A program made the translations under genes and the position numbers. From contig CBDDIZ010000022.1 in the NCBI GenBank assembly GCA_965229305.1, positions 62,001 through 126,000 of the forward strand: a DNA stretch of 64,000 bases, in the 5' to 3' direction. A model generated the notes under the pieces. It saw only the letters and a list, made by a program, of their open reading frames with translations, was not told the DNA's origin and searched no databases. Positions 45,435 to 55,514 of this stretch are shown piece by piece (the first letter of the stretch is position 1; each line of letters opens with the position of its first letter). Origin of the DNA: JALHNI01 sp965229305. GTDB taxonomy: Bacteria; Acidobacteriota; Terriglobia; Bryobacterales; Bryobacteraceae.

Positions 45435-46853
45435 TTGAAAGTCGGATTCGTCAGCTTAGGCTGCCCCAAGAACCTCGTCGACACCGAGGTGATGATGGGC
45501 CATTTGGCCTCCCGCGGTCATGAACTCACCACGGCGCCCGATGAAGCCGAGGTGATTGTCGTCAACACCTGTTCGTTCATCGATCCGGCCAAGGAAGAGT
45601 CCGTCAACACCATCCTCGAGATGGCCAAGTTCAAGGAGACCGGCAAGGCGAAGAAGCTGATCGTCGCCGGTTGCCTGGTGGAACGCTTCCGGGGCGATCT
45701 GCGCGTCCAGATGCCCGAGATCGACGCCGTCGTGGGCACCAACGAAATCGAAAAGATCGTCGACGTCTGCGAGACCGGCCTCAACGAAGGCGGCGCCGCC
45801 ACTCCGTATCTCTATCACGACCTTTCGCCCCGCGTGCTGTCCACCGGGCGCCATTCGGCCTACATCAAGATCGCCGAAGGCTGCGACCATCCCTGTAGCT
45901 TCTGCGTGATTCCGCAGTACCGCGGCGCGTTCCGCTCGCGGCGCTTCGAATCCGTGGTGCTGGAGGCTTCGCAACTGTTCGCCCGCGGCATTCGCGAGAT
46001 CAACCTGATCGGCCAGGACACCACCAGCTACGGCGAAGACTTAAAGCTGAAGGACGGCTTGGCCGCCCTCCTCGGCCGGCTCGCCGAGATCGAAACCGAG
46101 CACCAGAAGTGGGTCCGCTTCCTCTACTGCTATCCGAACCGCGTGACGCAGAAGCTGCTCGACACCATCGCCGAGCACGCCTCCATCGCCAAGTACATCG
46201 ACATGCCGCTGCAGCATGCTTCGGGCCACGTCCTCAAACGCATGAAGCGCGGCTCGCATGGTGACTACTTCCTGAAGCTCATCGAGCAGATCCGCCGCAC
46301 CATCCCGGGCGTCGGCATCCGGTCGAGCTTCATCGTCGGCTTCCCCGGCGAAACCGCAACCGATTTCGACGAACTGTGTGACTTCCTGAAAGCCGCCAGG
46401 CTGGATCGGGTGGGCGTCTTCAAGTATTCGGACGAAGACACCAGCCAGTCCTTCGCGCTCGACCAGAAGGTGGACGGCCGCTCGATTCACAATCGCCGCC
46501 AGCGCCTGATGGCTGTGCAGCGCCGCATCTCGGCCGCCGCGAATCGCCAACTGGTGGGCCGCGAGTTTACCCTCCTGGTGGAAGGGCCCTCCCAGGAAAC
46601 GGACCTGCTGTGGGAAGGCCGTCTCGAGACCCAGGCTCCCGAGATCGACGGCGTCTGCTACATCAACGACTTTGGACCTTCGGGCGAAGCGCCCATGCCC
46701 GGCCAGTTCCGTCGCTTCCGCGTCACCGAAGCCACCGACTACGACCTCATCGGCGAACTCACCGACGTCGGCGTCAAAACCAATCTGCCGGCGGCCAACC
46801 CGTTCCCCATCCTCAATCTTTCCACGAACCGTCCCACCGCTCAGCACATCTAA
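45435..46853 (+). CDS. rimO: Ribosomal protein uS12 methylthiotransferase RimO
   Basis: 472 residues from TTG 45435 (484 if ATG 45399 is used). The N-terminal UPF0004 domain with KVGFVSLGCPKNLVDTE holds the auxiliary cluster cysteines (SLGCPKN, NTCSF, AGCLVE). The radical-SAM site is CDHPCSFC. A C-terminal TRAM domain (LVEGPSQETDLLWEGR) completes the protein. RimO adds a methylthio group to an Asp of S12. GCPKNLVD separates RimO from its relative MiaB. Confidence 0.95.
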   Translation: MKVGFVSLGCPKNLVDTEVMMGHLASRGHELTTAPDEAEVIVVNTCSFIDPAKEESVNTILEMAKFKETGKAKKLIVAGCLVERFRGDLRVQMPEIDAVVGTNEIEKIVDVCETGLNEGGAATPYLYHDLSPRVLSTGRHSAYIKIAEGCDHPCSFCVIPQYRGAFRSRRFESVVLEASQLFARGIREINLIGQDTTSYGEDLKLKDGLAALLGRLAEIETEHQKWVRFLYCYPNRVTQKLLDTIAEHASIAKYIDMPLQHASGHVLKRMKRGSHGDYFLKLIEQIRRTIPGVGIRSSFIVGFPGETATDFDELCDFLKAARLDRVGVFKYSDEDTSQSFALDQKVDGRSIHNRRQRLMAVQRRISAAANRQLVGREFTLLVEGPSQETDLLWEGRLETQAPEIDGVCYINDFGPSGEAPMPGQFRRFRVTEATDYDLIGELTDVGVKTNLPAANPFPILNLSTNRPTAQHI

Positions 46854-46859
46854 AAATAT

Positions 46860-47057
46860 ATGCCCGTTCGGTGGAAATGCCCCATTTGTAAGCAGGAAGC
46901 CGAGCCGCTTTCCAAGTGGTTCCCTTTCTGCAGCGATCGTTGCCGCACCCAGGATCTGGCCAATTGGGCCGACGAGAAGTACGTCATCTCGCGCCCGGCC
47001 TCGCCCGACGAACTCCGCCCCGGCACGGCGCGCGACGAAGACTCGCACGACCTGTGA
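46860..47057 (+). CDS. yacG: DNA gyrase inhibitor YacG, zinc-binding
   Basis: 65 residues. Four zinc ligands are in place: Cys7 and Cys10 (CPIC), Cys24 and Cys28 (FCSDRC). DLANWADEKYVI matches the helix after the zinc finger. E. coli YacG binds GyrB and inhibits gyrase. It is six bases after rimO and overlaps pgpA by four. Confidence 0.92.
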   Translation: MPVRWKCPICKQEAEPLSKWFPFCSDRCRTQDLANWADEKYVISRPASPDELRPGTARDEDSHDL

Positions 47058-47515
47058 AAAAGCTCGCCCAGGCAATCGCCACCGCCGGTGGCGCGGGCTA
47101 CTGGCCCTGGGGACCCGGCACCGCCGGCTCCCTGGTCGGCGTCCTGCTCGCCTGGGGACTGGCTCGCCAACTCGGCTGGTCCCACGGCCTCCCGTTCCTC
47201 GCCCTCACCGCGCTCGCCACCTGGCCGGGCGTTTGGGCCTCCACCGTCGCCGCCGGCGACCGCAAGGACCCGCAGTTCATCGTCGTCGACGAGGTCCTGG
47301 GCGTTTGGCTCACCCTGGCCGGCGCAACCTCCGTCACCGCTCTCGGGTTCTTCCTGGCATTCGTCCTGTTTCGCATCTTTGATATCGTGAAGCCGTGGCC
47401 CGTGCGCCGGTTTGAAGCGCTGCCCGGCGGTTGGGGCATTGTCGCTGACGACCTGATGGCCGGCGTCTACGGTGCCCTGGTTTTGTTCTTGCTCGGTCGG
47501 TTTGGTCTTATTTAG
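47054..47515 (+). CDS. pgpA: Phosphatidylglycerophosphatase A
   Basis: 153 residues from the GTG at 47054, which overlaps the yacG stop (GTGA). Acidic motifs of the family are present: VVDEVLGVW, FRIFDIVKPWP and VADDLMAGVYG. It has several membrane helices. It dephosphorylates phosphatidylglycerophosphate in the inner membrane. The frame is open to 46916, but the upstream part lies within yacG. Confidence 0.92.
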   Translation: MKKLAQAIATAGGAGYWPWGPGTAGSLVGVLLAWGLARQLGWSHGLPFLALTALATWPGVWASTVAAGDRKDPQFIVVDEVLGVWLTLAGATSVTALGFFLAFVLFRIFDIVKPWPVRRFEALPGGWGIVADDLMAGVYGALVLFLLGRFGLI

Positions 47516-47532
47516 TCAGCTCACTTATCCTC

Positions 47533-48546
47533 ATGTCCACGCTCTTCAACGGTAAAAGTCCTCGCATCGATCAGGTGTCGCCGGTAGCGGCGATCCCGGG
47601 CGGCGAATTTCAGATTCGCGGGAAAGATCTGAACGGCGCTGCTTCGCGTCCCGTCATCCACTTCGGCGAAGTGGCCGCGCCCATCATCGTCGGTTCCGAT
47701 TCCATGGTGATTGCCCGCGTGCCCGAAGGCGCCAGCATCGGCGAATTGAACGTGGGCGGCTCGCCCTGGACGTGCGAGATCGGCATTCAGATTGCCGATA
47801 GCCTCCATCCCGTCTCGAGCCCCGCCATCGACACGCTCGGCAACATCTACGCCACCTTCTCCGGCGCCCGCGGTCATAAGACGCCCGTCGCCGTCTACAA
47901 GATCGACCTCAACTACGCCGTGCGCCCCTTCGTCACGGACCTGATGAATGCCACCGGCCTCGCCTTCAGCGCCGATGGCTCGCTCTTCATCTCCAGCCGT
48001 TACGAAGGCATCATCTACCAGGCGTCGGGCAGCGGCGACCTCTCCGTCTACTGCGAAGGCATGGGGACCGCCACCGGGCTCGCCTTTGACCGCCGCGGCA
48101 ATCTGTTCGTCGGCGACCGCTCCGGCACCATCTTCAAGATCAGTCCGGACCGCCAGATCTACGTCTTCGCCACCCTCGAACCCTCCGTCGCCGCCTACCA
48201 CTTGGCCTTCGACGAAGACGGCTACCTCTACGTCACCGGCCCCACCACCTCCAGCTTCGATTCCATCCAACGCATCTCGCCCAACGGCGAGGTCAGCGTC
48301 TTCTACCGCGGCCTGGGCCGGCCGCAAGGCATCGCCTTCGACGCGGAGGGCAACCTCTACTGCTGCGCCTCCTTGCGCGGCCGGCGCGGCGTCGTGCGCA
48401 TCACGCCGGGCGGGGAAGCCGAGTTGTTCCTCTCCGGGCCCAACATCGTCGGCCTCGCCTTCTCGCCGTCGCGCGCCATGATCGTCGCCACCAACAACGC
48501 CATCTATCGGGTCGATGCCGGAATCAAAGGACGGTTGATGCCATGA
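47533..48546 (+). CDS. IPT/TIG plus NHL-like beta-propeller protein
   Basis: 337 residues. A short N-terminal IPT/TIG-like domain (IDQVSPVAAIPGGEFQIRGKDL) is followed by a six-blade propeller of the NHL/SMP-30 type with repeated GLAFDRRGNLFVGD-like blades. No signal peptide is evident. Function unknown; it may bind a protein or sugar ligand. It overlaps cinA by four bases, so the two are translated together. Confidence 0.75.
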   Translation: MSTLFNGKSPRIDQVSPVAAIPGGEFQIRGKDLNGAASRPVIHFGEVAAPIIVGSDSMVIARVPEGASIGELNVGGSPWTCEIGIQIADSLHPVSSPAIDTLGNIYATFSGARGHKTPVAVYKIDLNYAVRPFVTDLMNATGLAFSADGSLFISSRYEGIIYQASGSGDLSVYCEGMGTATGLAFDRRGNLFVGDRSGTIFKISPDRQIYVFATLEPSVAAYHLAFDEDGYLYVTGPTTSSFDSIQRISPNGEVSVFYRGLGRPQGIAFDAEGNLYCCASLRGRRGVVRITPGGEAELFLSGPNIVGLAFSPSRAMIVATNNAIYRVDAGIKGRLMP

Positions 48547-49790
48547 ACGCCGAAATTATCGCCGTCGGCAGCGAGATGCTGACTCCCCAGCGGCTCGACA
48601 CCAACTCGCTCTACCTCACCGACCAGTTGAACTCCTACGGGGTTGAAGTCGTCTACAAGTGCATCGTTGGCGACGACCGCGCCCTGCTCACCGATACCGT
48701 GCGCCTCGCCATTGCCCGTTCGGAGATCGTCATCCTCACCGGCGGGCTCGGCCCCACCGAAGACGACGTCACCCGCGACGCCGTCGCCGCCGCGCTCGGC
48801 GTCCAGCAAACCTATCAATCCGAAGTCTTTGAGAATCTCGTCGCCGCCTGGGCGCGTCTCGGCCGCAAAATCGCCGAAAACAACAAGCGCCAGGCCATGC
48901 TCATCGATGGCGCCGAGTTCCTCGAAAATACGCGCGGCACCGCGCCCGGACAATGGATCCGCACCCAGCGGGGCGTGATCATTCTCCTGCCCGGTCCCCC
49001 CAAAGAGCTCACCAACATGTACGAGCGCGAAGTGCGGGACCGTCTCGCCCAACTGCTGCCCAAGCAGGCCCTGCGCACCCGCTGGTATCGCGTCGCCGGC
49101 ATGGGCGAAAGCGACCTCGACCAACTCATCGCCCCGGTCTACACCAAGTACACCAACCCGGTCACCACCGTCCTCGCTAAGGCCGGCGACATCGAAGTCC
49201 ACCTTCGCGCGCGGCTCGATACGCCCGAAGCGGCCGAAGCGCTCGTCGACGAACTCGGCCGGCAGGTGGAAGAGCTCCTGGGCGATCGTATCTATTCGCG
49301 CAACGGCGATCCGCTGGACCAGACCGTGGGCTCCATGCTCGTGGAGCGCGGCGGCTCCGTCGCAGTGGCCGAGAGCTGCACCGGCGGCCTGCTCGGCGCG
49401 CGCCTCACCGACGCTCCCGGCGCTTCGTCCTGGTTCCGCGGCGGCTACATCGTCTATACGCTCGAGATGAAGAAGGATCTGGTGCGCGCCAAAGAAGGCG
49501 ACGAAATCGAGCAGCACGGCGTCGTGAGCGAGCGGACGGCCGAACTGCTCGCCCACGCCGCCCGTGACCGTTCCGGCGCCACCCACGGCGTCAGCATCAC
49601 CGGCCTCGCCGGCCCCGATGGCGGCACCGACGAGAATCCCATCGGAACCGTTTGGATTGGAGTATCGTCAAATCAGGGTGTCGAGACGCGCCGCTATCGT
49701 TTTCCTGGCGATCGCACCCGGGTGCGGACCCTGGCTGCCCAGTCCGCCCTCGACCTTCTGCGCCGCCACCTCCTCGCCCAGAAAGGATAG
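48543..49790 (+). CDS. cinA: CinA, nicotinamide-nucleotide amidase/ADP-ribose pyrophosphatase
   Basis: 415 residues. The N-terminal COG1058/MoaB-like domain (EIIAVGSEMLTPQRLDTNS, TGGLGPTEDDVTRDA) is followed by the PncC-type amidase domain (VAVAESCTGGLLGARL, VSITGLAGPDGGT). Full-length CinA recycles pyridine nucleotides by hydrolysing NMN; it is also competence-associated in some bacteria. Confidence 0.94.
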   Translation: MNAEIIAVGSEMLTPQRLDTNSLYLTDQLNSYGVEVVYKCIVGDDRALLTDTVRLAIARSEIVILTGGLGPTEDDVTRDAVAAALGVQQTYQSEVFENLVAAWARLGRKIAENNKRQAMLIDGAEFLENTRGTAPGQWIRTQRGVIILLPGPPKELTNMYEREVRDRLAQLLPKQALRTRWYRVAGMGESDLDQLIAPVYTKYTNPVTTVLAKAGDIEVHLRARLDTPEAAEALVDELGRQVEELLGDRIYSRNGDPLDQTVGSMLVERGGSVAVAESCTGGLLGARLTDAPGASSWFRGGYIVYTLEMKKDLVRAKEGDEIEQHGVVSERTAELLAHAARDRSGATHGVSITGLAGPDGGTDENPIGTVWIGVSSNQGVETRRYRFPGDRTRVRTLAAQSALDLLRRHLLAQKG

Positions 49791-49793
49791 CCG

Positions 49794-50867
49794 ATGCGCC
49801 TGATTTGCCTGCTGCTGGCCTGCCTCACCCTGCTTCCCGCCCAGGTGAAGATGACCGTCAACCAGTTGCTGGGGATGGTCCGTTCCTCGATCAAGCTGAA
49901 GCATCCCGATAAGGCCGTGGGCGAGTATCTGCGCCGCGTGCAAATGACCGAGAAGCTCGAAGACCGCACCATCGAGCAGTTACTCAGCGAAGGCATCGGT
50001 CCCAAGACGCTCGAGTCCCTCAAGATTCTGCGCGATGCGAGCGAGAACCTGGCCAAGCCGGTCGTCGCGCCGCCCAAGCCGGCCGCCCCCGTGCTGGCCC
50101 CTCCGCCCACCGCCGAAATCAACAACGTCATCGGCAAAGCCCGCGAGTACGCCCTGGCTTATGACAAAGGCCTCCCGAACTTCATCTGCGTGCAAGTCAC
50201 CCGCCGGTTCTTCGACCCCGCCGGGCTCGAACTCTGGAATAAGCTCGACACCGTCACCGCCAAGCTCAGCTACTTTGACCACAAAGAACAGAAGCAGGTG
50301 ATGTTCGTCAATAACAAGTACGTCGACATGGACTACTCGAAGCTCGGCGGCGGCGCCACCTCCACCGGCGAGTTCGGCAGCCTGATGCGCGAGATCTTCG
50401 AACCGGCCAGCGAGGCCCTCTTCGGCTGGGAGCGCTGGGGCACGCTGCGCGGGCGGTTGCACTATGTCCTGAACTATCGCGTGCTCCAGAGTAAGTCGAA
50501 GTGGACGATCCATCACGGCACCAGCGGTAAAGAGATCGTGCCCGCCTATCATGGCTTGATCTTCGTCGACAAGGACTATCTGTCGGTGTCGCGCATTGTG
50601 ATGGAAGCCGAAGACATTCCGCCGGACTTCCCCGTGCAGATGGCCAAAACCCAGTTGGACTACGACTTCACCGACATCGGCGGCCAGCCCTATCTCCTGC
50701 CCCTGCGCAGCGAACTCCGCATGCGCGACGGCAAGATCCTGGTGAAGAACGAAGCCGAATTCCGCACCTACCGCAAGTTCGGCGCCGACACGTCGATCAC
50801 CTTCGATGTCAACGAGCCCCTGCCCGAAGAGAAGCTCAAAGAAACGCCGCCCCCCACCAAGCCCTAA
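49794..50867 (+). CDS. Secreted protein of unknown function
   Basis: 357 residues with a short signal peptide (LICLLLACLTLLPAQ). The N-terminal 80 residues look helical, then a proline-rich linker, then a beta-rich domain (VMFVNNKYVDMDYSKLGG, GLIFVDKDYLSVSRIV, TQLDYDFTDIGGQPYLLP) that resembles lipoprotein-localisation-like lipid-binding folds. No family can be named. It is three bases after cinA, the end of the plus-strand operon. Proteins of this layout occur repeatedly in Solibacter-type genomes. Confidence 0.7.
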   Translation: MRLICLLLACLTLLPAQVKMTVNQLLGMVRSSIKLKHPDKAVGEYLRRVQMTEKLEDRTIEQLLSEGIGPKTLESLKILRDASENLAKPVVAPPKPAAPVLAPPPTAEINNVIGKAREYALAYDKGLPNFICVQVTRRFFDPAGLELWNKLDTVTAKLSYFDHKEQKQVMFVNNKYVDMDYSKLGGGATSTGEFGSLMREIFEPASEALFGWERWGTLRGRLHYVLNYRVLQSKSKWTIHHGTSGKEIVPAYHGLIFVDKDYLSVSRIVMEAEDIPPDFPVQMAKTQLDYDFTDIGGQPYLLPLRSELRMRDGKILVKNEAEFRTYRKFGADTSITFDVNEPLPEEKLKETPPPTKP

Positions 50868-52104
50868 CCACCGGCGTGCCGGCGCAGATTAGTCCATGTG
50901 CCCAGACATTCGCTGCGACCACTCGCCCGGCAGAGTCGATGTAGTCCCAACGCCCATTCTTTGCGACCAGGGCCAGCCCATCCACGAAGCCGAACGCCCT
51001 GGTGAACTGCGGCTCAATGACAAAGCGGCCGGTGCGGTCGATATAGCCGTGTTCGGTGTCGCGACTCGCGACCGCGAGACCTTCCGAAAAGGAACTGGCC
51101 CACGAAAACCCGGCCGGGATCGCGATCTGGCCATCACGGTCCATGAACCCGACTTTCCCCTTGTCCTGGAACATCGCCCACCCCTCGGAAAAACCTTCGG
51201 CGATCGCGAACCGGGGGACCAGTGTCGTCTTGCCAGCGGCGTTGATGAAGGCGGATTCGCCCTTGAGCTTAACCGCGGCCAGCCCTTCGGAGAAGTCGCT
51301 GATCCGGTCCAAATCGGGCTTCCGCAGCACTGTGCCTTGGCGATCAATCAGCCCGAAGCGCCGCGTCTTGCGATCCCAGAAGACGGCGACACCCTGGGAG
51401 AACGGCATCACTTCGTCGAATTGGGGTGCGATGACCACCCCGGCCGGACTCGTCGAGGAAGTCCCACTTTCCGCCATCGGTGGTGGTCGCTTCACCCTTC
51501 GGCATCCCGTTGGCCGCCAACACAGAAAGCTGCCAGACCCTCGGAAAAGCTCTTGACCCATTCAAACTGCGGCTTCACCGCGACCGCTCCGTTACGATCG
51601 ATGAATCCCCACCGGCCCCCCATACCGCCAAACTGCATCCTCCCCCAGCGCCTTCTCCTTGGCCCCGATCCAAATAGCCGCCCGATTGTCGGAGTAGGGG
51701 CGAATTTCGGTGTATCGAGGACGAACCACCCAGTGCCCCGTCGAATCGATCACTCCGGCCGCGTTGCCAACCGTCACGATGGCTCGGTCCTGCTGGAAAT
51801 CCGTCGCGGAATGGTAAAGCGGCGGCATGAGGAACTTCCCGGTTGGGTCAACATAACCCCACCGCTCACCAACTCGCACTCTGGCCCTGCCCTGAAAGAA
51901 CTCCCCTACCTCGTCAAACTGTGGCGGAATGACGATCTTGCCACCCCGATTGATGAATCCCCACTTCCCGGCCCGCTTCAAGCGAAAAAGGGGGGCCGAG
52001 CCTTTTGTCTTAACCGGATAGGCGACCAAGTAGGTTGTGGCGACGACCGTCAGCGGCACCAGCAGCGCGGCGACGAGCGCGAAGCCAAGCTTGGCGAGCA
52101 GCAT
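50836..52104 (-). pseudogene. WG-repeat protein, disrupted by three frameshifts
   Basis: Read from 52104, the N-terminus is MLLAKLGFALVAALLVPL (signal or anchor). WG repeats then follow: KWGFINRGGKIVIPPQFDEV, RWGYVDPTGKFLMPP and so on to 50836. The frame changes near 51616-51621 (a run of six C), near 51525-51532 and near 51438-51441 (a run of four C). Joining the three frames restores continuous WG repeats. The last part, 50836-51561, is an open frame of its own. WG repeats form a beta-sheet scaffold of unknown partner. It is either a pseudogene or an intact gene hidden by sequence errors. Confidence 0.8.
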
Positions 52105-52152
52105 TTCTCTATGTTGTCATCAAGGGCCTTCACCGCGATCGATCACGCCGCC
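52084..52152. repeat. Leader repeat copy 1 (WG gene start)
   Basis: This 69-base stretch matches 53116-53184 with about 10 differences and includes 27 identical bases (52115-52141). On the minus strand it covers the leader and first codons (MLLAKLG) of the WG gene. Confidence 0.85.
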
Positions 52153-52196
52153 GTTTACAATTCGGAGCGCCCATTCGCGCGAATGGCACTATGGAT

Positions 52197-52343
52197 CTAT
52201 GTCGCGATACCTCTGAGTTTCATCATGCTGGCCTGCATTCGTGGCTTCGCACAGGCAATTCCCGTTAACCTGACGCCAAGCATGAGGATACGCGCACAAC
52301 AGATCAAGCCGATGACGAGCAGGGAGAATGCGAGGATCATCAT
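52197..52343 (-). CDS. Small membrane protein, unknown
   Basis: 48 residues starting with ATGATG at 52343, overlapping the stop of the preceding disrupted gene (CCATGATG). One hydrophobic segment (MILAFSLLVIGLICCARILML) is followed by a basic tail. The stop/start overlap suggests that this is a real small gene of the same operon, but there is no family match. Confidence 0.35.
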   Translation of the reverse strand: MMILAFSLLVIGLICCARILMLGVRLTGIACAKPRMQASMMKLRGIAT

Positions 52344-52919
52344 GGGTTTTGCAGCACGGACAATCGCTCCATGAGATCGGCGCGTATCAAGGTCTTGAGG
52401 AAAACGTCGATATCGGTTTCCCTCGGGATGGTCAGGCTGATTCTCTCCTGTGAGCCCGGCGGCCAATGTCTGGCCTGGCTCAATCCAGCGCTCCCAGTAG
52501 AGTTCGCCATCCTCGTAGACCCCGGCTTCGGCGAAGATTCGGGCGTACGCCTTGCTTTCGGCTCGGGGAACCGAGGTCGGTTCTATGGAGAGATAGCGCT
52601 GGTAAGCAGCGCGCCGCAGCTCGTCCGGGGAGCCCGCAGGCAGAGGAGTGCCGATGTTGAAGAGAAGGTTGATCCGGGACAACGCCAGAATCTGCAGGTC
52701 TCGAGCTACATCCCCGGTAAGCGGAGGAGGCCACTCGTAGGGCTCGCTAAGCAGGAAGCGGGGAAAGAGGCGCGACCACACGAATTGGTCATCGAATCCG
52801 GGCGCCATCTGCAAGCTTGAGTACTCCATCGTGAGCCGGACTGACGATTTATAAACAGCCAGGCTGGGCTTAACTGGTTCCGGCGGCGCGCCGCAGGTGA
52901 CGGTGAAGACGGTGCTCAT
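52340..52919 (-). pseudogene. Hypothetical protein gene with a frameshift near 52455
   Basis: Begins MSTVFTVTCGAPPEPV at 52919, with ATGA overlapping the previous gene. The frame to about 52457 reads as a normal protein ending WERWIEPGQTLAAG. Shifting at the CCC run 52455-52457 continues sensibly as SQERISLTIPRETDIDVFL and stops at 52340. Without the shift the frame runs on into the small membrane protein. Middle motifs (LLFNIGTPLPAGSPDELRR) are not from a family I recognise. Confidence 0.5.
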
Positions 52920-53136
52920 CTCTGGATCGCCTCGAACGTTTTGCTGTCCTGCCGAAGCAAGTAGGCAGCGCAACTGACCTCGGCGCGAAGATCTGAAGGA
53001 CTGGGTTCTGCCCGTCGCCGTTCTTCTCCTTCCAGCGATCAGTGGTCGCCCGGCTCGCGGCGGCGTACTCGTTGTGGTTCTTGGCCTCCTTGGCCCCTTG
53101 GCCTGCGCGTCGCCAGCCAATCTTAGCCAGCAGCAT
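52916..53136 (-). pseudogene. Small hypothetical gene with a frameshift, head of the small operon
   Basis: Starts MLLAKIGWRRAGQ at 53136. The frame must change in the CCC of AACCCAGTCC (about 53008) to read on as SPSDLRAEVSCAAYLLRQ and stop at 52916 (TGA), overlapping the next ATG. The result would be about 72 residues. Its first codons and leader are a copy of those of the WG gene, with synonymous changes (CTC/CTG, GCC/GCT), so both were once translated. Confidence 0.45.
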
Positions 53137-53184
53137 CTCTCCATGGTGTCATCAAGGGCCTTCACCGCGATCGGCCACGCCCCG
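53116..53184. repeat. Leader repeat copy 2 (small gene start)
   Basis: Second copy of the 69-base leader repeat; the 27 identical bases are 53147-53173. The copies are about 1.03 kb apart in the same orientation, as expected from a tandem duplication that has since diverged. Confidence 0.85.
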
Positions 53185-53243
53185 TGAGCCGCCGCTCCCC
53201 GGACGCGGGTGATCGAGCGCGCAGGCGCTGCTATCATGCACCC

Positions 53244-55494
53244 ATGCATCGGCTGTTGCTGATTGGGCTGGTCTCCTCGCTCCTCGGTTCCGATGAGTTG
53301 AACCAAAAACTCCAGCGCCTTTTTGACACCCCGGCCTTCGAGGAAAAACGCTTCGGACCCGCCCGCTGGGTGAAGAACGGCGCTGCGTTCACCACTCTCG
53401 AAGGTTCCGCCATCATCGAACACGAGACGGCGACCGGGAAGCGCACCACCCTCGTGGCCGCGGCCGCGCTCACTCCGGAGGGCGCGAAACAGCCGCTCCC
53501 CATCGACGACTACCGCTGGAGTCCAGACGGGAAAAAACTTCTGGTCTTCACCAACACCCGCCGGGTTTGGCGGCAGAATACGCGGGGAGACTACTGGGTG
53601 CTCGACCGCGCCACTAGCCGCTTACGCCAGCTCGGAGGCCAGGCGCCGTCGTCGTCCTTAATGTTCGCGAAGTTCTCACCCAACAGTGAGCAAGTCGCGT
53701 ACGTGCGCTCCCACAACCTCTACGTCGAAGAGTTATCCACCGGCCAGATCCGCGCCTTAACCACCGATGGCGGCGACACCATCATCAATGGCACCTCCGA
53801 TTGGGTCTACGAAGAAGAGTTGAACCTGCGGGACGGGTACCGCTGGTCGCCGGACGGCCGGTCGATCGCCTTTTGGAACTTCGACACCAGCGGCGTGGAG
53901 CCCTATTCGCTCATCAACCACACCGACTCGCTTTACCCCACGATCCTGAAGATTCCCTATCCGAAGGCGGGCACCAGGAACTCCGCTGTGCGGATCGGCG
54001 TCGTTGGCGTCGAGAGCGGCGCCGCCGCTTCCTCCCCACCCGTTGGATGCAAATTCCCGGCGACGCCCGCGAGCACTATCTCTTTCGCCTGAGTTGGGTG
54101 GCCAACGGCCAGGCCTCGCCATCGGACAGTTGAACCGCCGCCAGAACGCCGCCACCATCTTCGTCGCTGATCCTCACACGGCTCCGCCAAAGTCGCCTTT
54201 CGCGATACCGACGAGACTTGGGTGGATATTGCCGAAAATGAGCAGGCCCTCCGCACCGGCACCGAAGGCTTCGAGTGGCTCGACGACGGTCGGCGTTACG
54301 TCTGGCTGAGCGATCGCGATGGTTGGCGGCACGCTTATTCAGCCGGGTTAGACGGCAGCCCTCCCCGGCTCCTCACGCCGGGCGATTACGACGTCATTTC
54401 GACGCAAGCGATCGATCCGAACGGCCAATGGATCTACTTCCTGGCTGCGCCGCGGGACGCCACCCAGCGGCTGCTCTATCGCGCCGCCCTGGATCGCCCG
54501 GGTCCCGCCGTGGCGCTCACGCCGGCCTCCCAAGCCCGGATCGCATCAGTACGACATCTCGCCCGATAATCGCTGGGCTCTGCACACTTACTCTCGCTTT
54601 GATCGGCCGCCCGTCGTGGAGTTAGTCCGCTTGCCCGAGCATCAGGTCGTACGGCGGCTCGAGGAAAACACGCGGCTGCGAGTCAATTCCGCGGCCCTCC
54701 TCGGATCGCCCGTGGAGTTCTTCAAAGTCAGCATCGGCGAGGGTGTCACTCTGGACGGTTGGTTGCTGAAGCCGCCGAACCATGATCCGAAGCGCCAGTA
54801 TCCTCTCGTTGTCTACGTCTACGGCGAGCCGGCCGGAGTGACTGTCACCGACGGCTGGCCCGGCCGGCGCGGGCTCTTTCACCGGGCCTTAGCGAGCGAA
54901 GGCTATCTGGTCGTGAGCTTCGACAATCGCGGCACGCCGGCTCCCAAAGGCCGCGGCTGGCGTAAGTCGATTTACGGGGAGGTCGGGGTGCTATCGGCCC
55001 GCGATCAGACCGCGGCGGTGCTGGCCTTGGCCCAACAGCGCGGCGACATCGATCTCGAGCGCGTCGGGGTTTGGGGGTGGAGCGGAGGCGGATCGAACAC
55101 GCTGAACCTCATGTTCCGGTCACCGGAGTTATTCCGCGTCGGCGTCTCCGTCGCTCCCGTACCCGACCAGAAACTCTACGACACCATCTATCAGGAACGC
55201 TACATGGGCTTGCCGGCCGAGAACGCCGACGGTTACCGGCTGGGTTCGCCGATCTACCATGCCGAGGGTCTCAGTGGGAAGTTACTCCTCATCCACGGTA
55301 CCGGCGATGACAACGTGCACTATCAAGGGACCGAAAGGCTGATCGACCGGCTAATCCAGTTGCGCAAGAGCTTCGATGTCATGGTGTACCCGAACCGCTC
55401 GCACTCCATTTCCGAGGGCGATGGGACCTCGCTTCATCTCTACTCCCGGATTGCGCGCTACTTTGCGGAGAATCTTCCGGCGAGGGCGAAATAG
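53244..55494 (+). pseudogene. Dipeptidyl-peptidase IV-like (S9B) gene with four frameshifts
   Basis: Start ATG 53244 gives a signal peptide (LLLIGLVSSLLGS). The propeller domain (DYRWSPDGKKLLVFTN, VYEEELNLRDGYRWSPDG) and the hydrolase domain are both recognisable. The catalytic triad is still there: Ser in GWSGGGSN, Asp in HGTGDDNVH, His in PNRSHSIS. Frame changes near 54027, 54112, 54180 and 54535 split the propeller; each is repaired by one base. The last frame from 54616 to the stop is intact. It releases X-Pro dipeptides in functional relatives. Pseudogene or sequence error. Confidence 0.85.
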
Positions 55495-55514
55495 GACCTC
55501 ACTGTCATCCCTAT

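Noticed and set aside
46041..47075. 344-residue minus-strand open frame
   Set aside because: Antisense of rimO and yacG, both clearly real.
50896..52374. 492-residue plus-strand open frame
   Set aside because: It is opposite the WG-repeat gene, whose repeats are evident on the minus strand in three frames; the plus-strand product shows no domain and is an antisense shadow of the repeats.
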